Below are positions 37,044 to 47,906 of a stretch of DNA of 64,000 nucleotides, one piece after another. Positions within the stretch are counted from its first letter, which is position 1. Every line of letters begins with the position of its first letter. A model generated the notes under the pieces. That model worked only from the letters and a program-made list of their open reading frames with translations, made no database searches and was not told the DNA's origin. Location: NCBI GenBank assembly GCA_034096865.1, contig JAWQFJ010016693.1, forward strand, positions 27,501-91,500, read 5' to 3'. This DNA comes from Theodoxus fluviatilis (Eukaryota; Mollusca; Gastropoda; Cycloneritida; Neritidae). Made by a program: the position numbers and the translations under genes.

Positions 37044-38309
37044 CGGTGGGTGGTGCCAAAGACCTGGTGGTGCTGCGAGGGGTTGGTGGTGCCAAAGACC
37101 TGGTGGTGCTGCGAGGGGTGGTTGGTGCCAAAGACCTGGTGGTGCTGCGAGGGGTGGGTGGTGCCAAAGACCTGGTGGTGCTGCGAGGGGTGGGTGGTGC
37201 CAAAGACCTGGTGGTGCTGCGAGGGGGGGGTGGTGCCAAAGACCTGGTGGTGCTGCGAGGGGTGGGTGGTGCCAAAGACCTGGTGGTGCTGCGAGGGGTG
37301 GGTGGTGCCAAAGACCTGGTGGTGCTGCGAGGGGTGGGTGGTGCCAAAGACCTGGTGGTGCTGCGAGGGGTTGGTGGTGCCAAAGACCTGGTGGTGCTGC
37401 GAGGGGTGGGTGGTGCCAAAGACCTGGTGGTGCTGCGAGGGGTGGGTGGTGCCAAAGACCTGGTGGTGCTGCGAGGGGGGGTGGTGCCAAAGACCTGGTG
37501 GTGCTGCGAGGGGTGGGTGGTGCCAAAGACCTGGTGGTGCTGCGAGGGGTTGGTGGTGCCAAAGACCTGGTGGTGCTGCGAGGGGTTGGTGGTGCCAAAG
37601 ACCTGGTGGTGCTGCGAGGGGTGGGTGGTGCCAAAGACCTGGTGGTGCTGCGAGGGGTGGGTGGTGCCAAAGACCTGGTGGTGCTGCGAGGGGTTGGTGG
37701 TGCCAAAGACCTGGTGGTGCTGCGAGGGGTGGATGGTGCCAAAGACCTGGTGGTGCTGCGAGGGGTTGGTGGTGCCAAAGACCTGGTGGTGCTGCGAGGG
37801 GTTGGTGGTGCCAAAGACCTGGTGGTGCTGCGAGGGGTTGGTGGTGCCAAAGACCTGGTGGTGCTGCGAGGGGTGGGTGGTGCCAAAGACCTGGTGGTGC
37901 TGCGAGGGGTGGGTGGTGCCAAAGACCTGGTGGTGCTGCGAGGGGTGGGTGGTGCCAAAGACCTGGTGGTGCTGCGAGGGGTGGGTGGTGCCAAAGACCT
38001 GGTGGTGCTGCGAGGGGTGGGTGGTGCCAAAGACCTGGTGGTGCTGCGAGGGGTGGGTGGTGCCAAAGACCTGGTGGTGCTGCGAGGGGTGGGTGGTGCC
38101 AAAGACCTGGTGGTGCTGCGAGGGGTGGGTGGTGCCAAAGACCTGGTGGTGCTGCGAGGGGGGGGTGGTGCCAAAGACCTGGTGGTGCTGCGAGGGGTTG
38201 GTGGTGCCAAAGACCTGGTGGTGCTGCGAGGGGTTGGTGGTGCCAAAGACCTGGTGGTGCTGCGAGGGGTTGGTGGTGCCAAAGACCTGGTGGTGCTGCG
38301 AGGGGTTGA
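37044..38309 (+). repeat. 36-bp minisatellite, about 35 copies
   Basis: The unit contains GGTGCCAAAGACCTGGTGGT, GCTGCGAGGG and GTGGGT. Copies are nearly identical; changes fall in the GGGGTGGGT junction (GTTGGT, GGGGGGT, GTGGAT). As 36 is a multiple of 3, several frames stay open for 400-600 codons on both strands (plus-strand GGAKDLVVLRGV period). Single-base changes in the G run shift frames between copies without selection. It is a GC-rich VNTR with repeated G-quadruplex potential. Confidence 0.95.
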
Positions 38310-38522
38310 TTTACTGTCCGAGTGCATTTGAATACATATCGATACCAGTATAGAAACATTCTTGATTGGTTTTTCTTCCAAATTAAGCTTTCGTCATGAT
38401 CGTGGTCGTCGTCTCTTTGTTGTTGTTGCTGCTTCTTTATCAGCCAGAGTCCTTGAAATGGAATGCAATACTGCATGCTATGTCTCTGCTTAGTGTAGTG
38501 ATCGCGTTACTTTTGTTTAACA

Positions 38523-38655
38523 TCGGTGTATGTGCGTGCGTGCGTGTGCGTGTGTGCATGCGTGCACGCGTGTGTGCATGTGTCTCTGTGTGCGCGCGGG
38601 GGTGCGTGTACGTGCGTGCTTGTGTGTGCATGCGTGCGTGCGCGCGCGCGGGTGT
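38523..38655 (+). repeat. TG/CG alternating tract
   Basis: Imperfect TG, CG and CATG repeats with Z-DNA-like alternation. It is followed by (CAAA)n near 38692. Confidence 0.9.
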
Positions 38656-39272
38656 CTCTTTTTTCCTTCAGCAAAAAGTTCACTCATTATCAACAAACAA
38701 ACAAACAAACTCCAGACAAGATGAAAAACGTTCTTCCTGTTTCTTTACTTCGATGTTTCTATTTTTTTAGTTGTTCACTGGACTGAATGTGCCATGGCTC
38801 TCCACAGGGGTTGCCGACCACGAGTGCAAGAGGAGTTACCTCCCTTAAAACACGTCAGCGTTGCACCAAAGATTGTGTATATAGTGATCTTTGGTTGCAC
38901 CAAATCTTTGGTTACACCAAAGCACGATGCAACGATCTTATACACATTTCAACGCAAAATGTTATCATGTAGACTAATGTAGCTGATGGAAGAAGGCTTA
39001 AAGTTTTATAACGAAATCGATTAGGTCTTAAGAGCGCTCTTGCAATGGCTTGACATTCGATCGTCCCTGTGATCCTGTTATTAATACATGAACACTAACG
39101 AGTGAACAATGCTACCAACATGGACATAATCCTTTTCATGTTTTGGCGAATGGTAATTAAGCATTCTTTTACTCCATATTTCCGATGGTGGAATATCTAC
39201 CAAAGACCCGGAGTTATTTCCTCAGACCTGGATGAATGGAGTAAATACGGCGGGCTTGATTTACTTGTTTGG

Positions 39273-39455
39273 TTTATCCCTCCAGGTTTACTGGAGGTCC
39301 TACAGACTTTATCCCTCCAGGTTTACTGGAGGTCCTACAGACTTTATCCCTCCAGGTATACTGGAGGTCCTACAGACTTTATCCCTACAGGTTTACTGGA
39401 GATCCTACAGACTTTATCCCTCCAGGTTTACTGGAGGTCCTACAGACTTTATCTG
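39273..39455 (+). repeat. 35-bp tandem repeat with palindromic core
   Basis: Five units containing TTTATCCCTCCAGG and CTGGAGGTCCTACAGAC. CCTCCAG-GTTTA-CTGGAGG in each unit is a perfect stem of 7 bp. Single units recur at 39701 and, diverged, at 48570, each directly upstream of the 220-bp repeat family. Confidence 0.9.
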
Positions 39456-39474
39456 TGTCAGTCTATCTGTCAGT

Positions 39475-39955
39475 CCCGACTTAACGGCTGATTTCTCAAA
39501 AACTACTGGACGGATTTTCTTGACATTTTGCACACTTACTGGAAGTTAGGTTCGATTGAAAGTATCCAATTTTCAGAATCGAGGTTTGAAAAGAAAGTGG
39601 TTTTTTAAGGTCGTAAACTCGAAAGCACCTCCCTAATATGTCAATTGACGGAATGGCGAAATGCAAAATGTGTGACGTCATCAATAACGTGACGTAATTT
39701 TATCCCTCCAGGTTTACTGGAGGTCCTACAGACATTATCTGTGTGTCAGTCTGTCTGTCAGTCCCGACTTAACGGCTGATTTCTCAAAAACTACTGGACG
39801 GATTTCCTAGACATTTTGCACACTTACTGGAAGTTAGGTCCGATTGAATATATCCAAGTTTCAGAATCGAGGTTTGAAAAGAAAGTGATTTATTTAGGTC
39901 GTAAACTCGAAAACACCCCCCCTCAAATGTCAGTTGACGGAATGGCAATATTTCA
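39475..39955 (+). repeat. 220-bp repeat family, copies 1 and 2
   Basis: Two tandem units beginning CCCGACTTAACGGCTGATTT with TCTCAAAAACTACTGGACGG, TTTTGCACACTTACTGGAAG and GTGACGTCATCAATAACGTG. The same family occurs at 48.68, 48.94, 51.87, 52.12 and 52.55 kb. It is non-coding and probably the tail module of a mobile element. Confidence 0.85.
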
Positions 39956-40762
39956 AAGCCTTTTCCTTCACTCCCGTCGCCAGCAGCGTTTCTCACACGC
40001 TGTACGAGCTCTCACCAATTACATAAATAGTTTTCGTGATCCTCCCCAGAAAAAAAAATCGCATTTGCTTTAAAAAATACCGTTTTATAGTCAAAATTGT
40101 CCGCTCCAACTCTTCGAACAGCCACTCACGTCTGAGCGCAAAGACCATACATTACTAAGACCCCGCAATTGGCTGATACTGATTTTAGCGAGATTTCCGA
40201 CAGAGTGATCTCCCCGTTTTCGCGTGTCTCCCCCGGAGCGCTTGTGCGAGATACACATGTATAGTGAGTGTTGTATCTATGCCACGTGCTTGAGGAATAA
40301 AGTTCAGTGTATGAATAGCAGAATGAAAGCGATATGTATGTGAGAAACCGTTTGTTCCTTAGTTTGTAAACATGAACACTAATTAGCCGAGTGCTTGGAG
40401 AAGCGAGTGTACGTAAACACTAAAATGAAAATTCCCACACTAAAGCTGGGAAAAGGGTCAAGGTGTCAGTAAACTATAGCTCTCCTAAAATATCTAAACA
40501 CAACTTTCTCCATGGAAAAGCACGTCCCTAACAAGCTGGTCTTAATAAAGAAATAAACACCGGACGCATAATTATGATCTGCGCGCTGAGCAGCAGACGA
40601 TCGAGCAGCATACACTATATAGCTGCAATGGCATTTTGGGTCTCCCATTAGAAAAAGCGACTGGCGTCAATAGGTTAGAAAGCTTTTCCTCGCATAACTC
40701 TGAACACTGTGGTGATTCTAGCTGGAATTAGAATCGACGCTTTCGTTCTCTCATAGCTGAAA

Positions 40763-41314
40763 ATGAAGCGACGAAGGCACGGAGGAGAAAACTGCCTTGC
40801 AATATCGTGTTCAAATGCCAGATACGGCTGTCGTGGAAAATCTTTTTTCCGCTTCCCTCGAGACGAGACAAGATGTAGCCAATGGGTGCAAAATTCAAGA
40901 CGTCAAGATTTGATGGGGGAAAGTGCTGCTCATCTGTCTACTGCTGGTCTTGTCCTGTGCAGTGACCACTTTGAACCAAATCAATTCATCCGTCCAGCTG
41001 AAAAAGATAGACTGGTCTGGAATGCTATTCCAACTATTTTTGATGTGCCTAACCCGCCGCCCAAAGTTACAAATAAAAGACCATACCCTCGGGAAAGATC
41101 TTCCCTTCCTGACACAGGCTCTGGCTTCAAAACAAAAGAAGAAAATGCTGACGAGTTGATCCTGCCCTGCGATGACCTTCCGTGCAGTCTGCCTTCCACC
41201 ACCAGTTCATCGGGAAAGGAAAAAGATATCGAAAAGATGGTGAGAGCTGTGAGAAACAAACTGTATCGCAGCAAGCAAAAAGTCATGTTTGGTCTTTGGC
41301 GACAGTCTGTATAG
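40763..41314 (+). CDS. THAP-domain N-terminal exon, P-element copy A
   Basis: Intact 183-codon frame. Residues 1-95 form a THAP DNA-binding domain: CLAISC (C-x4-C), FFRFPRDETRCSQWV, LCSDHFEPNQF (C-x2-H) and the hallmark NAIPTIF (AVPTIF box). A Pro/Ser-rich linker and a short helical region (EKMVRAVRNKLYRSKQKV) follow. In P-superfamily transposases this domain binds the transposon ends. The frame probably continues by splicing into the DDE-type segments past the CA repeats, where copy A is broken. Copy B gives about 95% the same protein, so the start is well supported. Confidence 0.85.
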   Translation: MKRRRHGGENCLAISCSNARYGCRGKSFFRFPRDETRCSQWVQNSRRQDLMGESAAHLSTAGLVLCSDHFEPNQFIRPAEKDRLVWNAIPTIFDVPNPPPKVTNKRPYPRERSSLPDTGSGFKTKEENADELILPCDDLPCSLPSTTSSSGKEKDIEKMVRAVRNKLYRSKQKVMFGLWRQSV

Positions 41315-41341
41315 CTTTCGTGTCAGCGCATGCGCGTGTGC

Positions 41342-41540
41342 ATGACTGTGTATAATTCCTTTCAGCTTGAATGCTTGTGTGCAGGTGTGGGTATTATTCC
41401 TTTCACCCTGAATGCACGTGTGCATATGTGTGTGTAATTCCTTTCAGCTTGAATGCGCGTGTGCATGTGTGTGTATAATTCCTTTCAACCTGACTGTGCG
41501 TGTTCTTGTGTGAGTATAATTCCTCTCAACTTGAATAGTG
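41342..41540 (+). repeat. ~40-bp VNTR in P-element copy A
   Basis: About five units with TAATTCCTTTCAGCTTGAAT and GCGCGTGTGCATGTGTGTG. Copy B has about seven, so the number changed after duplication. Confidence 0.9.
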
Positions 41541-41617
41541 TGGCTTTTCAGCAATGTTTGACAAACTTTCATGGTGTCATCTTGCTTCTCTTGGCCCGGC
41601 TTGCCCCAGTAAGCTGC

Positions 41618-41620
<3 letters not shown>

Positions 41621-41671
<51 letters not shown>

Positions 41672-41739
41672 CATGCGCACACTCAGACACACACACACAC
41701 ACACACAAACATACACACACAGACACACATGCACACACG

Positions 41740-41788
<49 letters not shown>
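41621..41788 (+). repeat. (CA)n compound microsatellite
   Basis: CA runs with CG-containing interruptions inside the P-element, probably intronic in the original gene. Confidence 0.95.
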
Positions 41789-41791
<3 letters not shown>

Positions 41792-42607
41792 ACAGAGCAT
41801 CATCCCTACTTTCAGCACAAGGAAAAGAAGCGGCATGTCATCTATGATCCTCCTCATCTCCTGAAAAACATTAAACAACCTCAAGAACAAAGGTTTTGTT
41901 CTCAATGGCGTCACAATTTCATGGAGCCAAATTGAGAGGCTATACACTTTTGACAAGCAGAATAGTGTTCGTTTGGCACTGAAACTTACCGAAAAACACG
42001 TTCATCTTCCCCCATTTTCGGCTTAGCGAGTCAGGTACGCCGCCCAAGTGCTGTCCCACTCTGTTGCAGCTGCCATGTCCGTACTTGTGCAGCTGCAAGT
42101 GCTGCCAGACGACGCCAGACAAACGGCCTACTTCATTGAACAGTTTGACAAACTCTTCAATGTTTTCAACAGCGGAAACATCGTCCAAGCAACTAATGGG
42201 TCATGCAATTTCAGAGAAGTCAGGGCACCATGCTTTTCTTCGCGAGACCCTGAACTGGCTTGAAGCGGTGGAGTCCAATTCACCTCGCTCCTCGCCTTGT
42301 CTGACCGGGTGGAAGATGGCCGTCCGCGCTCTGCTCTCCCTCTGGGCATGAACACCATGCGTTCAAGTTTCTCTTGACAGATAGACTAAACCAGGATCAG
42401 AAGAAATTAAATATTGTTGTTAAAAATGCTGAATTTGTTAAAAACTGTGATGACGAAGACAATGCAACGTGTGGAAAGACATTGGTATTCACTTTTCCTT
42501 ACCCTGCCCTTCAGTACCGCGAGTACAGCAGGATAGACATTGATCGAGTGCATTCTGGATTCGTCTGCATCCCTAGTTTCGGAAACCTACCCTCTTCCAT
42601 ACGTTGA
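41789..42607 (+). pseudogene. P-type (THAP9-like) transposase body, degenerate
   Basis: Segments in several frames match the P-element/THAP9 transposase order. [20 protein letters not shown] with LLKNI is the RNase-H-like core around a catalytic Asp. [15 protein letters not shown], then QVLSHSVAAAMSVLVQL and ARQTAYFIEQFDKLFNVFNS are the following helical region. LTDRLNQDQKK is the conserved 'RLNQD' block near the C-terminus. Stops at 41935 and in later joints, plus frame changes near 42250 and 42370, show it is dead. The family call rests on the combination of these motifs with the THAP exon upstream. Confidence 0.75.
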
Positions 42608-42813
42608 GGTAAGTGAATTCTTTGTAATTATCCTCTGCTGCATGCTTTATGTATCATGTAGTTTGCAGAATGAGGAAATGCAAGCCGCCGAAGGTTGCAG
42701 ACTCCTACTCGTTGCTATTCTCGCTAGCGTCGACAGACGCGAAAACGGGGACGTAACTCTAAATCCGTACCTCGCTCCGCGTAGTGCAAAATAGCAGAGC
42801 AAAGACCATACTT

Positions 42814-43729
42814 TCCCTGCGTTCCGTTGCACTCTGCTTCATCTCTGCTACGGTGTAGCAGCCTCAAGAGTTTTGATTGGTTGGTTTTATTTAATAACTT
42901 TTAAAGCACATTATCATTAAAAGTATAGGGCCCTCTTTGAATACACGAATCCCCAATATTATTTTACACTCACATTTATCACTCTTGATCGAAGAAACGA
43001 CTAAATAAAAGTATTAGGGTCGAAAATCATTCATACACAATCTTTGGTGACGTTTCAGCCAGTGGCAGAGGTCAACTTCCTGTCAAGGTCGCGCAGCAGC
43101 TCGAGCGTCTCAGAAGGAGCTCTAACTGCTTCACACTAGAGTGCGCCACCTGCTGTGCCTAGCAACAATGAAGCTACAGAACTCATAGCCGCATTTGATT
43201 GGCTCATACTAAACAGAACTAATTGGAAGTCAATCTACGGACTTGCACGGTAAACATGCTTCGAACCATGGAGTTTACATAACATGGAAGTGGCAAACGT
43301 GCCGATTGCTGTCAAATTTCGAAGAAATAAATGTTTTCGTGCTCTCATCACCGTGGCAGAGTGGATTGTATGTCGGTTTGATATCTGTGGTAATCGTCGG
43401 CATTTATACCCATGAGAGTAACGATTTAGCAGACGACACACGTTTTGGAATTCCCTTGACCTTCCTCTATGACTGGTGATGGTTATCTCCCTTTTGTTAT
43501 TAATGGATTTTTCTATCCTAATGCTTTTATGAAGTTGTCTATTTGATCAAGAGGGATATAAATGAATGTGAACTTATTTAGGGGATCCATGTATCCAAAG
43601 AGGGCCTCCAAAACCCTCTACTTTTAATGGTAACGTGCTTTTAAAATAATTAATGAAACCGACCAATCGAAACTCCTGAGCCTGCTACACCCTAGCAGAG
43701 ATGAAGCAGAGTGCAACGGAACGCAGGGA
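42814..43729. mobile_element. Element X: 916-bp TIR transposon
   Basis: TIRs of about 75 bp: TCCCTGCGTTCCGTTGCACT...GATTGGTTGG at the left is mirrored by CCGACCAATC...AGTGCAACGGAACGCAGGGA at the right, with about six mismatches. It inserted into the 5' TIR of P copy B. The target duplication is unclear. The interior is AT-rich with frames lacking known domains, so it is non-autonomous. Confidence 0.85.
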
Positions 43730-43736
43730 TTACTAA

Positions 43737-44259
43737 AGGCTTGTTCAAGAGTACTCAGCGCTGCATGAGCGCTTCATGTTGGCAATTGAGCGCTCTTTGC
43801 CACTCCTGAACGCCTCAGATTTTGTGCAGCGCTTCACTTGTTAAAGGGGAGGTAAATCTTCTGCGCCCCATGTTGTGTTGATAGACGCGAAGAAAGTGTT
43901 TTCTTTGCCACAGACATCGTTTATGCGCGTTTAAATGTATTCTGCATGAATAAAGTCCACTACTGTGTTATCCTTACTTGCCATTACTCGCACATACAGA
44001 GCGCTTGGGGCAAATAAAGCCCGTTCCAGTCCAAAAATGATGTTTCTGAGGGTTATTTTAACGCATCGACGGCCAATGCGGGATCGAAGGCGTCATTTTG
44101 GATTTGATACAAAATCATCTGAAGCACGTCGGATTGGTGATTCACAGCGCTGCTCAGCGCTGAGTGAATCGCGCCCCAAAATTGCCGTTCAGGAGTGAAT
44201 CACGTGCAGCGCTGAGTAAGCGCTTTGAAGCACTGCGCCTCCTGAAGTCCCCTCATGCT
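43737..44259. mobile_element. Element Y: 523-bp Harbinger-type MITE
   Basis: Starts AGGCTTGTTCAAGAG, carries many AGCGCT motifs at both ends, and ends GCGCCTCCTGAAG...CATGCT. It is flanked by TAA on both sides (43734-43736 and 44260-44262), the 3-bp TWA target duplication typical of PIF/Harbinger. It interrupts the TIR of P copy B. A related end lies at 58.1-58.2 kb. Confidence 0.75.
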
Positions 44260-44870
44260 TAAGACCGCGCACTCGGCTGATTTTAGCGAGATTTCCGACA
44301 GAGTGATCTCCCCGTTTTCGCGTGTCTTTCCCCGGAGCGCTTGTGCGAGATTCACATGTATAGTGAGTGTTGTATCTATGCCACGTGCGTGAGGAATAAA
44401 GAGCAAGTGGGTGCAAGGGTTTTTATAGTATTTCTTGAAAGCGATATGTATGTGAGAAACCGTTTGTTCCGTAGTTTGTAAACATGAACACTAATTAGCC
44501 GAGTGCTTGGAGAAGCGAGTGTAAACACTAAAATGAAAATTCCCACACTAAAGCTGGGAAAAGGGTCAAGGTGTCAGTAAACTATATCTCTCCTAAAATA
44601 TCTAAACACAATTTTCTCCATGGAAAAGCACGTCCCTAACAAGCTGGTCTTAATAAAGAAATAAACACCGGACGCATAATTATGATCTGCGCGCTGAGCA
44701 GCAGACGATCGAGCAGCATACACTATATAACTGCAATGGCATTTTGGGTCTCCCATTAGAAAAAGCGACTAGCGTCAATAGGTTAGAAAGCTTTTCCTCG
44801 CATAACTCTGAACACTGTGGTGTTTCTAGCTGGAATTAGAATCGACGCTTTCATTCTCTCATAGCTGAAA

Positions 44871-45684
44871 ATGAAGCGACGAAGGCACGGAGGAGAAAAC
44901 TGTCTTGCAATATCGTGTTCAAATGCCAGATACGGCTGTCGTGGAAAATCTTTTTTCCGCTTACCCCGAGATGAGACAAGATGTAGCAAATGGGTGCAAA
45001 ATTCAAGACGTCAAGATTTGATGGGGGAAAGGGGTCATGGACGTTTCGCCCCATTTGCGACATTCGGAACGTCGTTTAGCTTAAGATTACACCCGAATCA
45101 CGCGCACCGTTAAGGTGCATGGAGTACAGTACCGCCGAGCAAGACGTTTGTCACAAAACGCAGATACATTAACGCGGCCGGATCTTAGCTAAACGTCGTT
45201 CCGAATGTCGCAAATGGGGCGAAACGTCCAGCACCCGGGGGAAAGTGCTGCTCATCTGTCTACTGCTGGTCTTGTCCTGTGCAGTGACCACTTTGAACCA
45301 AATCAATTCATTCGTCCAGCTGAAATAGATAGACTGGTCTGGAATGCTATTCCAACTATTTTTGATGTGCCTAACCCGCCGCCCAAAGTTACAAATAAAA
45401 GACCATACCCTCGGGAAAGATCTTCCCTTCCTGACACTGGCTCTGGCTCCAAAACAAAAGAAGAAAATGCCGACGAGTTGAGCCTACCCTGCGATGCCCT
45501 TCAGTGGCTGTGCAGTCTGCCTTCCACCAGTTTATCGGGAAAGGAAAAAGATCTCGAAAAGATGGTGAGAGCTGTGAGTAACAAACTGTATCGCAGCAAG
45601 CAAAAAGTCATGTATGGTCTTTGGCGACAGTCTGTAGCTTTGGTGTCGGCGCATGCGAACGCGCGTGTGCATGTGTGTGTATAA
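44871..45684 (+). pseudogene. THAP exon of P-element copy B, split by a MITE
   Basis: Same protein as in copy A (MKRRRHGGENCLAISCSNAR start, LCSDHFEPNQF, NAIPTIF), but the coding region is cut after QDLMGE by a 205-bp insertion and resumes after the duplicated target. The helical end reads EKMVRAVSNKLYRSKQKV. The domain's C-x4-C and C-x2-H halves are now separated by foreign sequence with a new stop. Confidence 0.88.
45032..45236. mobile_element. 205-bp MITE with 9-bp target duplication
   Basis: Inserted in the THAP exon of copy B. Flanks are GGGGGAAAG on both sides (45023-45031, 45237-45245), while copy A has it once, proving insertion. The TIRs of about 48 bp start GGGT and include GGACGTTTCGCCCCATTTGC. 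A 9-bp duplication with GGG-starting TIRs suggests the Mutator-like (MULE) superfamily. No coding capacity. Its interior recurs at 57.88 kb. Confidence 0.92.
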
Positions 45685-45950
45685 TTCCTTTCAGCTCGAA
45701 TGCGCGTGTGCATTTGTGTATAATTCCTTTCAACTTGAATGGGCGTGCATATGTGTGTATAATTCCTTTCAGCTTGAATGCTTGTGTGCATGTGTGTGTA
45801 TTATTCCTTTCAACCTGAATGCACGTGTGCATTTGTGTGTGTAATTCCTTTCAGCTTGAATGCGCGTGTGCATTTGTGTGTATAATTCCTTTCAACCTGA
45901 ATGCGCGTGTTCTGTTGTGAGTATAATTCCTTTCAACTTGAATAGCGTGG
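45655..45950 (+). repeat. ~40-bp VNTR in P-element copy B
   Basis: About seven units of the same repeat as in copy A (AATTCCTTTCAGCTTGAATG with GCGTGTGCAT). Confidence 0.9.
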
Positions 45951-46025
45951 CTTTTCAGCAATGTCTGACAAACTTTCATGGTGTCATCTTGCTTCCCTTG
46001 GCCCGGCTTGCCCCAGTATGCTGCC

Positions 46026-46094
<69 letters not shown>

Positions 46095-46148
46095 AGGGGC
46101 GGATCAGATCATTTTTGGTGGGGGGGGTTTCCAAACTTTTTTTACGAG

Positions 46149-46149
<1 letters not shown>

Positions 46150-46180
<31 letters not shown>

Positions 46181-46218
46181 AAAAGTGCTCAACCGAAACG
46201 TGAAAGATCCAGAAAGCG

Positions 46219-46282
<64 letters not shown>

Positions 46283-46372
46283 CTGCAAAATGGTCCATTC
46301 TGGCGCATTATAATCATGATCATTAGGCTACCACTTTCAGGCAGCGGATTTTGTTACTGAAGAAAAGAAAAG

Positions 46373-46449
<77 letters not shown>
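46150..46449 (+). repeat. G run, (GT)n and (TA)n inside nested element
   Basis: A roughly 28-nt G run, about 30 GT units (46221-46280) and about 36 TA units (46376-46449), separated by short unique pieces. Confidence 0.95.
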
Positions 46450-46451
<2 letters not shown>

Positions 46452-47078
46452 CTGTTGCCGGAGGGGGGGGGGGGGGGGGCAATTGCAAACAAAACCATGA
46501 AAACCAAAATTAATGGAAGGCACGATCCGCCGGTCATGTGACCTGAAGAAATCGAGCGCAACAAAAAACCCGCCGGTGCCCCGTCTCGCCCGCCGGCGGA
46601 TTCAGGCGGACAAATCGAGCGCAGCCACTATTAGTGCTGACTGAAACGAAACGCATTTCACGTGGTACAACACAGCAATTGCAAACAAAACCATGGAAAC
46701 CAAATGGAAGACACTATTAGTGCTGACTGAAACGAAATGCATATCACGTGGTACAACACAGCAATTGCAAACAAAACCATGGAAACCAAACGGAAGGCAA
46801 GGCAGGCAGGCAGGCAGCGTCTGTGCTTGGCACGGAGCGGCAACTCAAGACATCTCATGCACACGCAGCTCGTCTGCAACAAAAATCGCAGTCGTCAGCA
46901 AATGCAAGCAAATGAAATTGATAGTTAAAGAACGATCATTATGAAAACAAAATTATGCTAACTGTATGTCATGTTTTACTGGAAAACTTGGTTGTGTGAG
47001 GCGAAGGAGAGCGACAACAAAGAAATCTTCGTTTCGGGAAGAAGACGAAGATTCAGTCGAAACGTATCGTTGCTCGCT

Positions 47079-47080
<2 letters not shown>

Positions 47081-47154
<74 letters not shown>
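47081..47154 (+). repeat. (CT)n microsatellite
   Basis: Pure CT run inside the nested element; a (GA)n run of similar length lies at 47509-47580. Confidence 0.97.
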
Positions 47155-47158
<4 letters not shown>

Positions 47159-47504
47159 CATTTGTAACTAACTATTATACGCCCACGTGAGAGTTTCCAA
47201 AATCGCACAAATACGTGACAAAGTTGTCTCCCCCTTGACCACAAGCCACACGCGGCAGCGTCAGGAGTTACCTCCCTTAGGTCAACAAGCCGCAAACCTC
47301 TCGCCTATGCTCGGGTTTGGGCCGCCAACACAGCAAAACCAAGCAAAAAATTAATGCGAAGATTTTCATAGCTGGCATTTGTCTCGTGCAAGTATTTTCA
47401 GCTGTTGTCAGACTACTGAAGGACTCCTGTGTTGCTAAACACAACGTGCAAGATTGGCAGAATGCGTAGAAATGAAAAGGCAAGCTCGAGTGGGGAGTTT
47501 TGCC

Positions 47505-47582
<78 letters not shown>

Positions 47583-47784
47583 GGGGGGGGGGGGGGGTTG
47601 TAACTGCAAAATGGTCCATTCTGGCGCATTATAATTATGATCATTAACACTTTCAGGCTGCAAATTTTGTTACTGAAGAAAAAATATATTTTTTTATCAT
47701 TTTTTTTCTGTTGGGGGGGGGGGGGGGGGGGGTGTGTGTTCCGGAAACCCCGGAAACCCCCCCCCCCCCTCGTCCGCCCCTGTA

Positions 47785-47866
47785 CACACACACACACACA
47801 TGCATACGCACACACAGACGCACACACACACGCACAAACATACACACACAGACACACATGCACAAG

Positions 47867-47903
<37 letters not shown>
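47785..47903 (+). repeat. (CA)n remainder of copy B
   Basis: CA repeats with TGCATACGCA interruptions, matching the order in copy A (41640-41788) and so part of P copy B after the nested insertion. Confidence 0.9.

Positions 47904-47906
<3 letters not shown>

Larger units (their letters stand above)
40139..42799 (+). mobile_element. P-superfamily DNA transposon, copy A
   Basis: Starts with CAAAGACCATACATTACTAA, the terminal sequence also seen at both ends of copy D. It contains a THAP exon and P-type transposase segments, and ends in subterminal GACGCGAAAACGGGGACGTA...CAAAATAGCAGAG. The inner CCCCGTTTTCGCGT is shared by both ends in inverse orientation. The outermost about 30 bp of the 3' end are missing where copy B begins, so A and B are a fused tandem pair. 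Confidence 0.8.
46094..47782. mobile_element. Nested element with CAGGGGCGGA ends
   Basis: Starts CAGGGGCGGATCAGATC and ends GTCCGCCCCTG, a hAT-like terminal form, inside the (CA)n of P copy B; an 8-bp duplication cannot be tested in CA repeats. Inside are two direct copies of ACTGCAAAATGGTCCATTCT...TGTTACTGAAGAAAA (46262 and 47602), a tandem pair of 84 bp (46627, 46713), long G runs, (GT)n, (TA)n, (CT)n and (GA)n. It may be two copies of one element, one inside or fused to the other. No transposase. Confidence 0.6.

Noticed and set aside
40466..44756. 60-codon minus-strand frames identical in P copies A and B (MGDPKCHCSY start)
   Set aside because: They lie in the 5' non-coding region of the transposon; conservation is due to recent duplication.
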